From Lutraria lutraria (Eukaryota; Mollusca; Bivalvia; Venerida; Mactridae): a stretch of 64,000 bases of DNA. The position numbers and the translations under genes were made by a program. This document shows positions 1 through 11,749 of this stretch, piece by piece. Where the stretch lies: contig OZ026833.1 of assembly GCA_964023205.1 (NCBI GenBank), positions 5,978,138 through 6,042,137 on the forward strand. Reading direction: 5' to 3'. Each line of letters opens with the position of its first letter. Positions within the stretch are counted from its first letter, which is position 1. The notes under the pieces were generated by a model, which was not told where the DNA came from, searched no databases, and saw only the letters and a list, made by a program, of their open reading frames with translations.

Positions 1-842
1 AAAGAAGTCAAATACATACTTTGACACCCACTGGTTTACAAAAAGATGTAAACAGCAATCTTGATGATGAATATCTCCTACTACTGCCTACCGGTAATAA
101 AATAAGTTACAATTATCATTAATACACTATATAGTTAATTATTAGTTATATATACACACACTCAAGGTTCTACACTTAGTACTTTTCTTGTTTAATTCAA
201 GTTACTGACAGTTTGAATATCTTCAATTTCAACTCTATTTGAGAAAATAAGAAAAAGAGACTTATCAACACATTAAATTAATATATCCATTGCATCCAAA
301 AGTCATAAGAATGATAATCAGACATGTTTCTGATCTGAAGTATGAAATGCCATATAGAGAATAATAATCAGTAAAAGTTCACCTCTTAGAACATTTTCGT
401 TACAACACTCAATTAAAACAATGACTTATGAAACATTAGTACAGTTCTTACCATGTACTTCTCATACAGTATATTCATTATTGTTTCGTCAAACTGACAG
501 TTATGTGTAAAAAATTGACAAGTTGATCACTTCATAATGTCATATTACATAGCACTAACACAGTAACAAAGTCATTCAAAGTTAAAAACAACCACCTTAA
601 GTGTTTTACAACCTCTGTGTTGTGTATCTCATAATCTGGGTACCCAGAATGTACAAACTGCAAAAACTTTGTTACACTTTACACACATACTGACCAATAA
701 TCATATCAGAATTTAGTTACAACAATAATTTAAAACTGATATAAAATAATAAATAAAAATATGGAGAATCTAACGGCATTATGATTTAAATTTTAATATT
801 GAAATAAATAAATACAAGCTAATGTTGTAGACTACAACTTGT
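1..842. other. intergenic, no gene seen
   Basis: AT-rich sequence with many short A and T runs and no open reading frame or splice-bounded exon that I can support. It ends at the left target duplication (CTTGT, 838-842) of the TIR element that follows. Confidence 0.6.
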
Positions 843-2061
843 CAGGGCTAGCGCTGGCAATTTTTTTTCTTGAGCCAATTCTATTATCCGGGGATCAGGG
901 GGCCGCAGGCACCCGCAGGGTTAAGGGGCAGTGCCCTTATGGGGGTAACAGGAGGGCAAAGCCCCCCTTCGGCGAAAATGAATTTTGAGACCTGCTAAAT
1001 CTAATTTCTGAGGTTTAAATAAGATTAGTTTGTTACAATATCTATTGCTTAAATCCTCAAAAGATATGTTGAAACCAGGTCCATATCATACAATGACCAT
1101 TTCTACTCATACTTTCCTAAAACTCATTCCCTTGATAATAGTTGTTGCTGCTGAATAGGTAAGCTACCTCCATGTGTTCTTTTTGAAAATCATCAAAACC
1201 TTATTACAAGAACGACGAATGTTTCAGTTTTATAGAGAATTTATCTAAAATGCATACATGTAGGCAAACATGACTACATATACATAGTTTGGCCTGTAGT
1301 AGGGCATAATACTTCCCATTATGAACAAAAAAAATCATGAACAAAAAGCAGAAAACTTTAAACGTTTAATTTAATTTTTATTTCTAAATTCTAAAAAGAT
1401 AAAAATACACACAGATATGCATAGATTTACGTTAACAAGCACAAAGGTCGAGCTATTAATTTTCCGTAAGATACGTCTCGACCCGTACAACTTTGATACC
1501 GGAAAAAACGGACCGTATAACCGGTGTTTATTCGTCATTATGATAATTAGTTTTATTTGGCGATGTTTTGACTTTATCCTTAAATATGGCATAGATAAAG
1601 CGAAAGTAGGATTTCGGAAAATCGTAACGTGTTCTTGGCTAATAAATCTAAATTTAATCCGTATACCGGTGCAGTGAACCATAAACGGTCAGTAATTGTC
1701 ATGCAGACCAAATTCACATCGGACCATTCTATGCCTCGCAGCAGTCTCATTGTTAAAGGTGCGAAATTGGCGACGCTGTGATCAACAATCGTGTCATCAT
1801 TTACACGCGACTGCCGCAGGCGGTTTGTTTATATTGACTTCCACAATTAATTTCTGAATTAATCAGGATTAGTTTGGGTATTATGTTTAAGTAGATAATT
1901 AAAATGTGACCAACGCGCAATGAATGTTCTATTTTCGGACTTTAGATTCCGAAAAGCAAAAGTCGTACTTTTTCGAGATTTTAGCCAAAATGAATTTTCT
2001 TGAGCCAATTTTTATATCTTTGAGCCATTGGCTCAATTGGCGAACGCCAGCGCTAGCCCTG
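843..2061. mobile_element. Non-autonomous TIR DNA transposon, CAGGG ends, 5-bp TSD
   Basis: The left end reads CAGGGCTAGCGCTGGC and the right end is its reverse complement (GCCAGCGCTAGCCCTG, ending at 2061). A second, looser inner match (TTGAGCCAATT near both ends) extends the relationship. The pentamer CTTGT flanks both sides (838-842 and 2062-2066), which is a 5-bp target duplication. The interior has a short GC-rich patch (about 895-970) and only short open frames on both strands (about 1371-1682). None resembles a transposase, so this is probably a deletion derivative moved in trans. CAGGG termini are typical of hAT elements, but classical hATs make 8-bp duplications; a 5-bp hAT-like lineage is the best guess. 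Confidence 0.75.
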
Positions 2062-2066
2062 CTTGT

Positions 2067-3111
2067 ATCAATACAACACCTCTACAAATTGCATGTTTAC
2101 AGATATCAATAACTTCATATACACAAATTGGACCTGTCACTGCTTGTTTTTTTTAAATTAAATGTCTAAAAGGTTAACATAATACGAAACATGGGCAACA
2201 AATATAACACACTAAGTCTTAACTGATAAAAAAGACAAATCCACTTGGTAACTATTAGCAACAACATTAGAATATATTGTATTTTATATCAGCCTAGTTT
2301 CAGGAAAATCATTAAACAATAAATAATATTAATAAGCATATTTTTTTTTTATTTCATTGAATATTAATTTATATATCCCCCAAGAAGTAGTTTCAATTTA
2401 ATACAAGTTGCCAAATAAAGAAGACCAAAATATCTTTCAAACTAGGAAATAATTTTCTTGGTAGAATTCATAATATGTCATGCTGAATGAGTTACAGTTA
2501 TTTAAAGTAAATGTTACACTTACTATCCGAATACTATTAAACTTTTAAAAACCCAAATATAGACGAAAATACAATAGATTGAAAACAAATTTCACGATCA
2601 AAGCAACAATTTCAAGCAATATTAGCAATAGATATCAACAAAAGATATATAAACCAGAAATACAATACCGAAATTCACAAAATATGATGTTGCTGATCAC
2701 CTCATTCGCCGACATAATTCCTTTGACCTCCTACAATATCTCGGACAATAGAAGATATCCGAATGAAACTGATGATTAATTTGCAAGTGATTGTTGATGT
2801 CAGCTTATGCATTGATAGAATGAGGGTCGGTAATCCATTTATTTTGCGGATTTATTAGTGTTTGACATTCTTATTTATAAAGACAATTGACACGCAATCA
2901 TATCTTTTTTATCATCATATTCATTAATTTGCAACTTGTTGACTTTTTCGTCCTCAATTAATTTCGTACGCGTAAATTCAGTTCAGTACTTAAATTGAAG
3001 TTTATCTATAATTTGTATCTAAATCATCAAACTTGACAAAGCAAGTTGCTTAAAAACTGTTGATGCTATATTTTCACTTTTTTCGATTATTTGAATTCAT
3101 TTCAGATAAAA
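2067..3111 (+). promoter_or_regulatory. 5' flank of the alpha-galactosidase gene
   Basis: This is the AT-rich gap between the TIR element and the first coding ATG. It must hold the promoter, but I see no convincing TATA box or initiator. A splice-acceptor-like TTTCAG lies 6 nt before the ATG, so the 5' UTR could be spliced and the transcription start could lie further upstream. The short open frame at 2579-2779 has no recognisable content. Confidence 0.35.
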
Positions 3112-6100
3112 ATGATGCTGTTGTTGGTAATTTTCATGGTTCATTCGGTGGTTGCTCTTGACAATGGTTTAGCTATTACACCACCAATGGGATGGTTGAC
3201 ATGGCAACGTTTTAGATGTAACACTGATTGTAAAAATGATCCAGAAAATTGTATAAGGTAAGTGTAGCGGTGTGGTATATTGCATTTATAAATTGGCTGG
3301 GATATTCACCAGCCCAATTAGCTTAGTTGGTAGTCTGAGCATCTGACTTGCAAGTAGACTTAGTAGGTTGCGGTTTTGAGCCCAGCATCGGGTGCATTAT
3401 TTTCCTCCTACTGTTACATTTAGTACCGTGAGATTGTGACTAGCCTTGGAATCCTAGAGCTAGGGTGAAGCAAAGAATAGGTATGTGTTAAGAGCCTGTG
3501 ATTGTCGCGAGTAATTACTTTGAGAAAAAGGAACCTGAGGAATGTAGCAGTCTGGTGTATAGTATTTATCAATTGGCTGTAATATTAACAGCCCGATTAC
3601 CTCAGTTAGTAGAGCATCTGATTTGCAAGCAGGAGGTTGCTGGTTCTGAGCCCTGTATCGGGTGCATTATTTTCCTCCTCCTATTTCAAATAAAGTCAAA
3701 TAAAAACAATAATTGATATGAAATTTTGCTTTCAGATCAGCTCTTGATTTTACACTAATTATGGTCTGTGAAGTATAAATTTATGACTCACAAATTTGTT
3801 TTCCTTGTTGGAACCTCATATCAGATGAACAATCACTGTACTTTAAACTTAATTGAAATAATATGTTAAAATGGACGTCTTTTTACAGCTGATAAACTTT
3901 GCACCATATCATCTACTGACTGTCAATATAATTAAACTTTGTACCATCTTGTCTAAGTACTGACTGTCTCTTTTTCAGTGAGTTTCTTATAAAAAGACAA
4001 GCTGATTGTATGGTGAAAGAAGGTTATCTTGAAGCTGGGTATGAATATATAACAATTGATGATTGCTGGCTCGAGAAAGATCGAGATGATGCTGGAAAAT
4101 TGCAAGCATCACATGATAGGTTTCCTAGTGGGATGAAGAATTTATCTGATTATGTAAATATTAACGGCTCTCATTTCGGTCCCTTCTGTATACTTGTATT
4201 TTAATTTGTCAAAAAAAACATTAAAGTTCTCTGTCTTTGGAAAGTTGTTGTTAGATTTTTGTCATTGTTATATTGGTGTATTGTGAAGTGATGAAAAGTG
4301 AACACTTGTAAAATTACAACGGATTTTAAGATTCATGTGAATACATGTACTTAAACTTGTTGACTCTAGCATTGTTTAATTGATTTCTATCACATGTGAG
4401 TAATCCAAAGTTCTTCTTTGTTTGTTACGACATGATATATGGTCGTGTGCAAGGTAAATTTTTGGAGCATATATAAATGATGAGGTCTATAATTATTCTT
4501 AGAGCTGGAATAGTTCAAATGATCTGAATATTGAGTTAGTATGGCTGACATACTCTGATACTGTTAATTATTGACTGGTTATTCTTCTCATGAAACGTTA
4601 TATTTCTCTAAGTTATAGCACTCTTCATGCATTATATTCTCAGGTTCACTCAAAAGGTCTAAAGTTTGGTATTTATGAAGATTTTGGAACAGAGACATGT
4701 GCTGGTTTTGCCGGTAGTGAATTTTACATGGAAACAGATGCTAACACATTTGCAGAATGGGGAATAGATCTTCTAAAGTTTGATGGATGTCACTCTGACA
4801 TCGATGATGCACCTTACGGTAACTTAGGATCTTACTCTGGTTTTGCTGAAAAAGTTTAAGTTTTGCTCAATAATGTACTGTTTGCTGCTTGCTCCAGGGT
4901 TTTCATTAGACATCAAATGTTTATTGTTTAACGATTCAGCCTTTATTTTCAGATTTGACTATGTTGCATACTTGATTCTTATGGTGAAACCCCATAATTG
5001 TCACTTAGGACACTTAACTAACTGGACCCTCATCACAACTTGTTGAATTTATAAACGTGATCATGCTTTTGATGTTCCATTCATCCTGCCACTGGCTTAA
5101 TCTATTAACTCATTGGTTAGAGCGTTGATCTACTGATCAAGAGGTTCTGAGTTCAAACTCAGGGCGAGGTTCACACGGTCCCATGACAAATCTTACTAGA
5201 GATATTATATCCTAAGTTGAATTGCTCTCCACCTCTGAATTATGTGGGGTAGCTTGCAGATAGAATATGGTTAGTACTGGTTAGACCTAAATGAAGTCCA
5301 GGGAAGCTGGTTAGGATAAATTCCTGTCTCAGTATAATTGAAATAACAATGAAAATGGCGTTAAATCCAATGAAATACATAAAACTTTTAACATATTATT
5401 AAGAGTCTGTGGTTTAATTTCAACATTTTTTATTTGTTTTGTACTCCAAATTTGAATACCTGTTACTTTACTTGTTTGTAGAGTTCAGTACATAATTCAT
5501 TTTGCATTTGTCTGTTTATCTTGTAGGTTACCCAGCCATGGCTCACTTCTTGAACAAAACTGGACGACCAATACTGTACTCGTGTGAATGGCCCTTCTAC
5601 AACTGGCATCATAACATCAAGGTATTACTGCACCAAATTTTCGATTTTCAGATATAAACAGTGACTATACCTTTTGTTAGTAATATTTGAAATTTCTGGT
5701 CAATACATGACTTTATGATTATACTGCTTTATACAAGTCCCTCTGACGTTTTATCATGTGATTAAATGACCTTTTTAAATTGTCATTTTGAGTGAGTAGT
5801 TCATTAGGTCAGAAACAGGGCAACACAGCGGTGCAGTCCAGTGTCAAATGATCCTTGAATGTTAGTGTGACATTATACCCCAGAGGAAAAAAACTGGCTT
5901 AAGTAGTTACTAACAACGAACCTCAGTAAAATACATAATTATACAATGTATGGTATAGTGTGATTTTATTAAACTGTCAATGCTGAATAATTACACAGTC
6001 GCTGAATGCGATTATTTTTAGCTTCATACCACAATTGATAATTTTCGTTTATTTGGACCATTCCACATGTTTATGTTTTGTAGCACATTGTTAAATACAA

Positions 6101-9100
6101 GTTTGTACATTCGACAACTAGTATAACGAAAATTATTATATAATTTACGAAAGTAATCGAATCTCACCGAAACTCAGAGTGACGGGAGATAAGATACAGA
6201 AGAACAGGGCATTTATATCCCTACTCTTTTTGAATGGTTATTCCTGGTTCATTATATCATACCCAGTGATAAGCACTGTTACACGCCTTGCCCCTTTTGC
6301 TTGTGATTTTCTAGATACAGTATTTGGCTCGATAGTTGGAATGGGGACGCTAAAAAGCGTCCCTCAGAAATTCGAAAGGCGGAGATGAGAATCAAACCCA
6401 CAACCTTTCGTTCGTGTGTCTAGTGTGTTACCATATACTAGACTACCGATCATCCATAGTAAGCAGCATTACCGGGTACTTACTAGGGCTGAGTATCAAT
6501 AAAAATTATTGATACGATAATTGTATCGATACAGAATGATCGATATCCGATATATCATTTGATGAAGTAAAAAACAGATATACTGAGAAACATTGACTGT
6601 ATTGGCACAGGTACTTGACACAAAATTAAATTTTGGCTGCATAGGATTCTTATATACCTAATAATAAGGGAATTAGTATCTAACGTTAATTCAGCTGGCA
6701 TGCCAAACACTCAAGCTGAGCTGCAAAAAAATTGTTTTCTTCTTGTGGTTGGCTGCAGACATGTGTCACAACTTTTTATTGGACTAAAATTAATAAAGCA
6801 CACACAACACGGTCCAAAACATGTTTATAAAATTCATTTTTATTGGTATTTGTTCGATACATTAATGTTCGATACGATATATTAACCGAACCCTATATAC
6901 TGGTATACGATACATGAACCGGTACTCAGCCCTAGTACTTACGTAATGTAAATGTCACTGTTTGATTTCAGTCTAATTTCACAGCAATCAGGGATACATG
7001 CAATATGTGGAGAGTGTTCACAGACATTCAGGACTCATGGCAGAGTCTGACATCTGTAGTACAACACTTTGCTAAAAATGACAAAGAATTCAAACCCAAT
7101 GCTGGACCAGGAGGCTGGAATGATCCCGATATGGTGAGTTAATTATCTGCTGTTGTTGTCTCTGTTTTATAAATCCAGTCTGCACGATAAACCTTCTTGC
7201 TATACATAAATGTAAAATTTTGTCACCTGAAAACAGAATTGATACAAAAACAACAAAATCAAAGATTCACATGTAGTCAACCCTGTGAACATTTTAGGTC
7301 ACCTTTGGGAAAGACATAATGCAGCCTTTATGGACAGGTGGTCTTTAATTGAAGGTCATTTTGTTGTAAATAATCAGTGACGATTTTTAGCTCACATGTC
7401 ACAAAGTGACAAAGTGAGCTATTAGGATCACTCTCCGTCCGGCGTCGTGCGTCGTCAAACTTTTTGTTGTGACCACACTAGGGGCCACATTTTTGGCTCA
7501 ATTTTAGCAAAACTGGGTCAGAACGTTAATATCAACAAAATCTCGGACGAGTGCAATATTGGGCCATTTGGGGTCAAAAACTAGGTCACCAGGGCCAAAT
7601 AAGGGAAAACCTTGTGAACACTTTAGAAATCACTGTTTTGAATTTATCTTCATGAAACTTTGTCAGAATGTTTATTTTAATAATATGTAGGTCAAGTTTG
7701 AAAATGGGTAATTTCTGTAGTAAAATTAGGTCACTAGGGCAAATTGCTGGAAAACCTTGTGAACACTCTAGAAGTCACTGTTTTGATTGGATGATCATGA
7801 AACCTTGTCAGAATGTTTGTCTTCATAATATCTTGGACGAGTTCGAACATGGGTCATCTTGGGTCAAAAACTAGGTCGCTAGGTCAAATCTTATGAAAAA
7901 CCATGTTAACACTGTAGATTTCACAGTTATTATTGGATCTTCACCAAACTTTGTCAAATCGTTTGTTTTAATAATATAACGGTCAAGTATAAATATGGGT
8001 CATCTGGGGTCAATAACTAGGTCACCAGGTCAAATCTTAGGAAAACTTTGTTAACACTGTAGATGTCACAGTTTTAATTGGATCTTCACCAAACCTTGTC
8101 AAAATGTTTGCCTCAATGATATGTGGGTCAAGGATGAACATGGGTTCGCCGGGTTCAAAAACTGGGTCACAAGGTCAAATCTTAGGTAAAACTCTTGTAA
8201 AAGCTCTAAATGTCATGGTTTTGATTGGATCTTGGCCAAACCTTGTCAGATTGTTTGTCTTAATAATATTAAGGACAAGTTCAAATATGGGTCACCTAGG
8301 GTCCAAAACCAGGTCACAAGGTCAAATCTTAGGAAAACCTTATTAACACTGTAGATGTCAAATTTTGATCGTATCTTCACCAAACCTAGTCAGACTGTTT
8401 GTCTTAATGATATGTAAGACAAATTCGAACATAGGTCGTCTGGGGTCAAAAACTAGGTCACCGGTTCAAAACAATGTTTTAATGAGTGAACAGTGATTGT
8501 CATGTGAGCGATATAGGGCCATCTTGGCCCTCTTGTATAAATAATTGCCTTTATTTACAAGTTTATCTTTATTCGGAGCTGGCCACTAACAATGTTTTGA
8601 CTGTATTTTATGTGTCCAGTAGTGTTTTGAAATCATATTGTTTGTTTGAGTTTTACACCCCTTTTCAACAGTCAGAGTCATATGAGGCGGACAGTTCACC
8701 TAACCATCATTCCTGGGAAGAACCAGTTCTAGACTCCTATCTTCCATAAGCGATTCCTTCTTTCTCACATAAAGAGTCATGGTCGATTGCTTTGCTTGAA
8801 CCCATGACCCTCTTTCAGTGAGAGGTTGCAGTGATTTAAAGTCAGCTACATTAACCACTCAACCACGAACGCAGGACTGAAATCATAAGCCTATGCTTGG
8901 AAGTTATAGACCAGTTTTTGGAAATTATTGACCAATGTTTGGAAACTATGTTTGAACCATTGATAAGGGTTTTACTATCTGTGAACTGTATTATTTATTT
9001 TTACATTTCTCTTCCTGAACTAGTTGTTGATCGGTGCCTATGGTCTAAGTTACGATCAAGAGAGGGTACAGATGGCAATGTGGGCAATCCTTGCCTCCCC

Positions 9101-10341
9101 GTTGATTATGAGCGCAGACTTATGTAACATGAACCCAAAATCTAAGCAACTACTGCAGAATAAGTATGTGATTGCTGTCAATCAAGATAAAAAGGGAGTT
9201 CAAGGGACACTCAAAGCTACACAGGTTTGATAAAAAAGGCTACACAGGCTTAAAAAACAGTTTGTTTCTGGTTACATGCTCATTAAAAATAGGGTAGATA
9301 GATTGGGCTTTATTTGCTCTTGAAAGCATGTGTGGAATTTAAAAAAAGCGAGAAAATGGTTGTACCATTCCTCATGCCTTTTTAAAAGTCAAGGGTCAGG
9401 GTGGAAAAATTTGGGTAGGTTGCGTAAACAGAAACATACTTTATTTTTAATCATGCCTTAATTTGTTATTTGTGACTATAATAACATTGCTTAAATCTTC
9501 AGGCATGAGTCTCTCATCTCAAAGTAATTCTCATAGCCTTGAATATGAGAGAATTTTTTTCAAAGGGTTTACCAGTATGAAAATGCACTTGTGTCCTGTT
9601 TTGAGATTTAAGCCTTATTGATTATTTCTGCCCCTTTTGTGTATTGATTTGCTTTGCTATATTTTTGGTCTCTTTTCATCTGATTGTTAATGTTAATTTG
9701 GACTCATAATCAATTTGCCAGTCATTCTGACTGAAAAAATGTACTTACTGAATGTTCAGGTTTTTTTCCTTCTACAACAGCGGCCATTAATTGGCATCTT
9801 TCCCTCAGGAACATTCTTTAAAATCATTCAGTTTCCTTTAAAATTAAATTAACATCAAGTTTTATCTTCCCTTACGCAAAAATTATGTGTTATTTTTTCC
9901 CAAACATAAGGAAAGGGCCCCTTCCCCTACCTGTGAAAAAAACCCTAGTGCTAAGCATATTATAAAATTGATGTTTTGCTATTTTTCATGATCTAATTTA
10001 TTTTGTATTAGGGATCAGTCTATGAAGTACAAATCTGGACCAGACCCATTCTACCTCAGGGAAGTTACGCTGTTGTAATTCTGTACTTGAAAAGCGGCGG
10101 TGGACCTAGGTTGATAAAGACGACGTTAAAGAGCCTTGATATGGAATATGCAACCCAATATAACGTCACGGAAACGTTCGATAATAAACATCTAGGTGTC
10201 TACAAATTGAATGATGAAGTTCAAGTTTGGGTGAACCCATCTGGGGCTTACATGTTCACTGCCACACCCCTGAAGTCCAATGGTGACACACTGAAGTTTG
10301 AGCCTAGGAAGTTTGAAACATCCAAGCAAATAATCAATTAA
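3112..10341 (+). CDS. GLA-like: Alpha-galactosidase A-type GH27 glycosidase, 7 exons
   Basis: Lysosomal family GH27 enzyme that removes terminal alpha-galactosyl residues from glycolipids and glycoproteins. Coding exons: 3112-3257, 3979-4153, 4644-4818, 5527-5621, 6972-7133, 9024-9224, 10012-10341. All introns are GT-AG and the phases (2,0,1,0,0,0) close to give 427 aa. A signal peptide (about residues 1-16) precedes [13 protein letters not shown]. The substrate-binding pair is D76/D77 (IDDCW), the nucleophile is D154 (LLKFDGC), and the acid/base is D215 in [14 protein letters not shown], with R211 beside it. The (beta/alpha)8 barrel is followed by the C-terminal beta domain (about 310-427). 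The specificity loop is SCEWPFY (E186, F189). Human alpha-galactosidase A has E and L there, whereas NAGA has S and A, so galactose rather than N-acetylgalactosamine is the likelier substrate. From memory, exon sizes and phases match human GLA closely. One oddity is NQDKKG where relatives have NQDPLG. Either of the first two Met codons could start translation. Confidence 0.93.
3265..3700 (+). repeat. Two tandem tRNA-headed SINE-like units (intron 1)
   Basis: A segment of about 275 bp occurs twice in tandem within intron 1 of the alpha-galactosidase gene. Each unit carries a leader ending in ATTGGCTG, then a tRNA-like body, then GGGTGCATTATTTTCCTCCT. In the second copy (about 3592-3664) the tRNA body still has A-box-like CTCAGTTAGTAGAGC, a TTTGCAAGC anticodon region, B-box-like GGTTCTGAGCC, and acceptor arms CCCGAT and ATCGGG that pair. 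The first copy has a small insertion in its anticodon region. These are tRNA-derived repeats rather than a functional tRNA gene, because the loops are degenerate and the copies are embedded in a larger repeat. Confidence 0.65.
5095..5375 (+). repeat. tRNA-derived SINE (intron 3)
   Basis: The head has an A-box-like ACTCATTGGTTAGAGCG and a B-box-like GAGTTCAAACTCAG in tRNA spacing. The body contains GTACTGGTTAGACC and ends with GGCGTTAAATCCAATGAAAT, an A-rich tail. The GGCGTTAAAT tail motif also appears in altered form at the end of the tRNA-headed repeats near 43.8 kb and 57.9 kb, which suggests related 3' parts. It lies in intron 3 of the alpha-galactosidase gene, in the sense orientation. 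Confidence 0.65.
6165..6458 (-). repeat. SINE family C copy, antisense (intron 4)
   Basis: Read on the minus strand, this begins with a tRNA-like head (GGTAGTCTAG, then GTTGTGGGTTTGATTCTCA as B box). It continues through a body shared with the copies at 41273-41607 and 17925-18110: GGGACGC near the head, TCTAGAAAATCACA, AAGGGGCAAGGCGTGT, and a tail with CTTATCTCCCGTCACTCTG. The whole is about 290 bp. The copy lies in intron 4 of the alpha-galactosidase gene and a hAT MITE sits just beyond its head. Confidence 0.7.
6484..6934. mobile_element. hAT-type MITE with 8-bp TSD (intron 4)
   Basis: The termini are inverted: TAGGGCTGAGTA at the left and TACTCAGCCCTA at the right. Both are flanked by the same octamer GTACTTAC (6476-6483 and 6935-6942), a perfect 8-bp target duplication. 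TAGGG ends plus an 8-bp duplication are the signature of hAT transposons. The interior is AT-rich, full of GATACGATA-like words near both ends, and carries no transposase frame, so the element is non-autonomous. The intact duplication suggests a recent insertion. Confidence 0.85.
7269..7388. repeat. Left part of a CAGTCAAACCTG-family MITE, interrupted
   Basis: TAGTCAACCCTGTGAACATT followed by GGTCACCTTTGGGAAAGACA matches the left half of the dispersed family described at 38313-38456. The copy stops where the 146-bp-repeat element begins. A degenerate match to the family's right end (GCCTTTATTTACAAGTTT) is found just after that element, near 8546-8565, which suggests a nested insertion. Confidence 0.5.
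7389..8537. repeat. Dispersed element with seven ~146-bp internal repeats (intron 5)
   Basis: The element opens with AGCTCACATGTCACAAAGTG and GTCCGGCGTCGTGCGTCGTC and closes with CATGTGAGCGATATAGGGCC. Between these lies a degenerate tandem array. The anchor phrase GGTCAAAAACTAGGTCACC, or a close variant, recurs at about 7572, 7720, 7862, 8008, 8154, 8300 and 8444, a spacing near 146 bp. Each unit also carries a CTTCACCAAACC-like phrase and a TTGTCTTAATAATAT-like phrase. Open frames inside (7668-7874, 8104-8346) are by-products of the repeat and not genes. I associate this architecture with elements common in bivalve genomes; the transposition mechanism is not evident from the sequence. Confidence 0.75.
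8638..8877 (-). repeat. SINE family B copy, antisense, with 10-bp TSD (intron 5)
   Basis: The decamer TGAAATCATA flanks the element (8628-8637 and 8878-8887). On the minus strand it begins with a tRNA-like head (CGTTCGTGGTTGAGTGG as A box; a GGGTCATGGGTTCAAGC-like B box). The body contains CTGGGAAGAACCAGTT when read on the plus strand, and the tail is an AAACAAACAA-type A-rich stretch. The body matches the copy at 27917-28152. The clear target duplication and A-rich tail indicate LINE-mediated retroposition. Confidence 0.85.
9259..9438. mobile_element. MITE family with TTTGTTTCTGGTTAC ends (intron 6)
   Basis: The left end TTTGTTTCTGGTTAC is inverted at the right end (GCGTAAACAGAAACA). The centre carries GTACCATTCCTCATGCC. 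The same centre and ends recur at 13960-14114 and 62669-62846, and in parts near 36240-36600 and 51430-51570. No coding capacity is seen. Confidence 0.6.
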
Positions 10342-11749
10342 TTTCTTGTTGATTCGGGTTGTTTTACTATTTTTGAAGTCCTTGTACTAGTATTATGTTA
10401 AGCTTTTAAAACTCACAAACAGAAATAAGGATATTCAATATAACATACTAAAATGGAAAAAGGTGTGTTCACTAGATTTTTATGGAAAAACTTTTTTTAG
10501 TAAAATTATAAATGTGGATGAAAAATACTGTATTTTAATCTTAGAAAAAGACTTGTTAATGACTTGATTAGATAGAAGCTAAAGACAATTAAGGTAACTG
10601 GTTTGGTTTAGTTCAATAAAATTCACCAAGACCATGTTTTGATTGCTTACAAACAAACCGTTTATTCATTTGATAGTTTTGCATTCCAGACAAACTTGCG
10701 TTAGCAGCTACCCCGCAATAAATGCCACTATTTTCATAAAGGTCATTCTTATAAAACCTGCCATTAAGGGTCACCTATCTATAAAGGCCATGTTTTTTCC
10801 TTAGAGTGGCCTTTGTTCACAGGTTTAACTGTAGTGGCTTTATTTATGAGATTTTAGCTAAATGATGTATTTCTTCTGGTTTACAATCAGTATGATGTGA
10901 ATCTCAAGAAATGATTCATTTTGGTACTGATGGAAAAATCTACATTTCATGCAATGAAGGTCATGGTATTTACATGAAGGCTGTTTTTGAATATTGACTG
11001 CCAAATTTACAGTCAAACCAGTGTTAGCTACAAACGCGGAATTAAGCCATCCTATAAATAAAGGCCATTCATTTTAAAACTGTCATTGAAGATTTAAAAC
11101 AAATTGACCTCCAAATAGAAGCTACATGTCAAGAAATCCCACATATTAGTTTTGTAAGCTTTTTATAATTAGAGGAATATGTTTAGTTTGTGTTATTTTT
11201 TTATACATATTTTACATTCCATGATTTATTTTTGTCTACAAATTTTCGTCATTCTTATTTTTGTTACAGTTTTTGCATAATATCCTCTTTTATATCATTT
11301 TTTCTATGATTATTATTCTGAATATTTGGATACATTTCATACATTCTTATTATTAAATTTTATCGATAATCATACCTTCTAACTGTGATGGGAAATATAT
11401 CTGTTGTAATAAATTATTGTAGAACTCTGGGTAACTCATAGTCCTGTCTAAATTTTACAATGACATGGAAAATAGCCAAATACACGAACAAATGTTTTCA
11501 GCACATGTATTCACTGTTGGTAGACTCATATCAACCTGTCCAATCCATCATAAGTGTATTGTTTGCAGGATGCATTTTACTATTAAAGACATTTTTACAA
11601 TCTGTTATTGGATCATAGTATTAATGAAAATACTAGTTGTTATCAATATTTTTGCATTTATTGAATTGAGTTGTTATGCATGTATATTTGTATGTGCATT
11701 GTTTTTACTGTTTTCATTTGTTTTCACTGGGGTTTAATATCGTACCAAT

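Noticed and set aside
1371..1682. Overlapping frames of 103 (minus) and 86 (plus) codons as transposase remnants
   Set aside because: Both are short, overlap on opposite strands, and show no motif of any transposase family I know.
3317..3665. Genuine tRNA genes
   Set aside because: The A- and B-box-like sequences are clear, but loops are degenerate, and the tRNA bodies sit inside a duplicated larger repeat with a common leader and trailer, as in SINEs.
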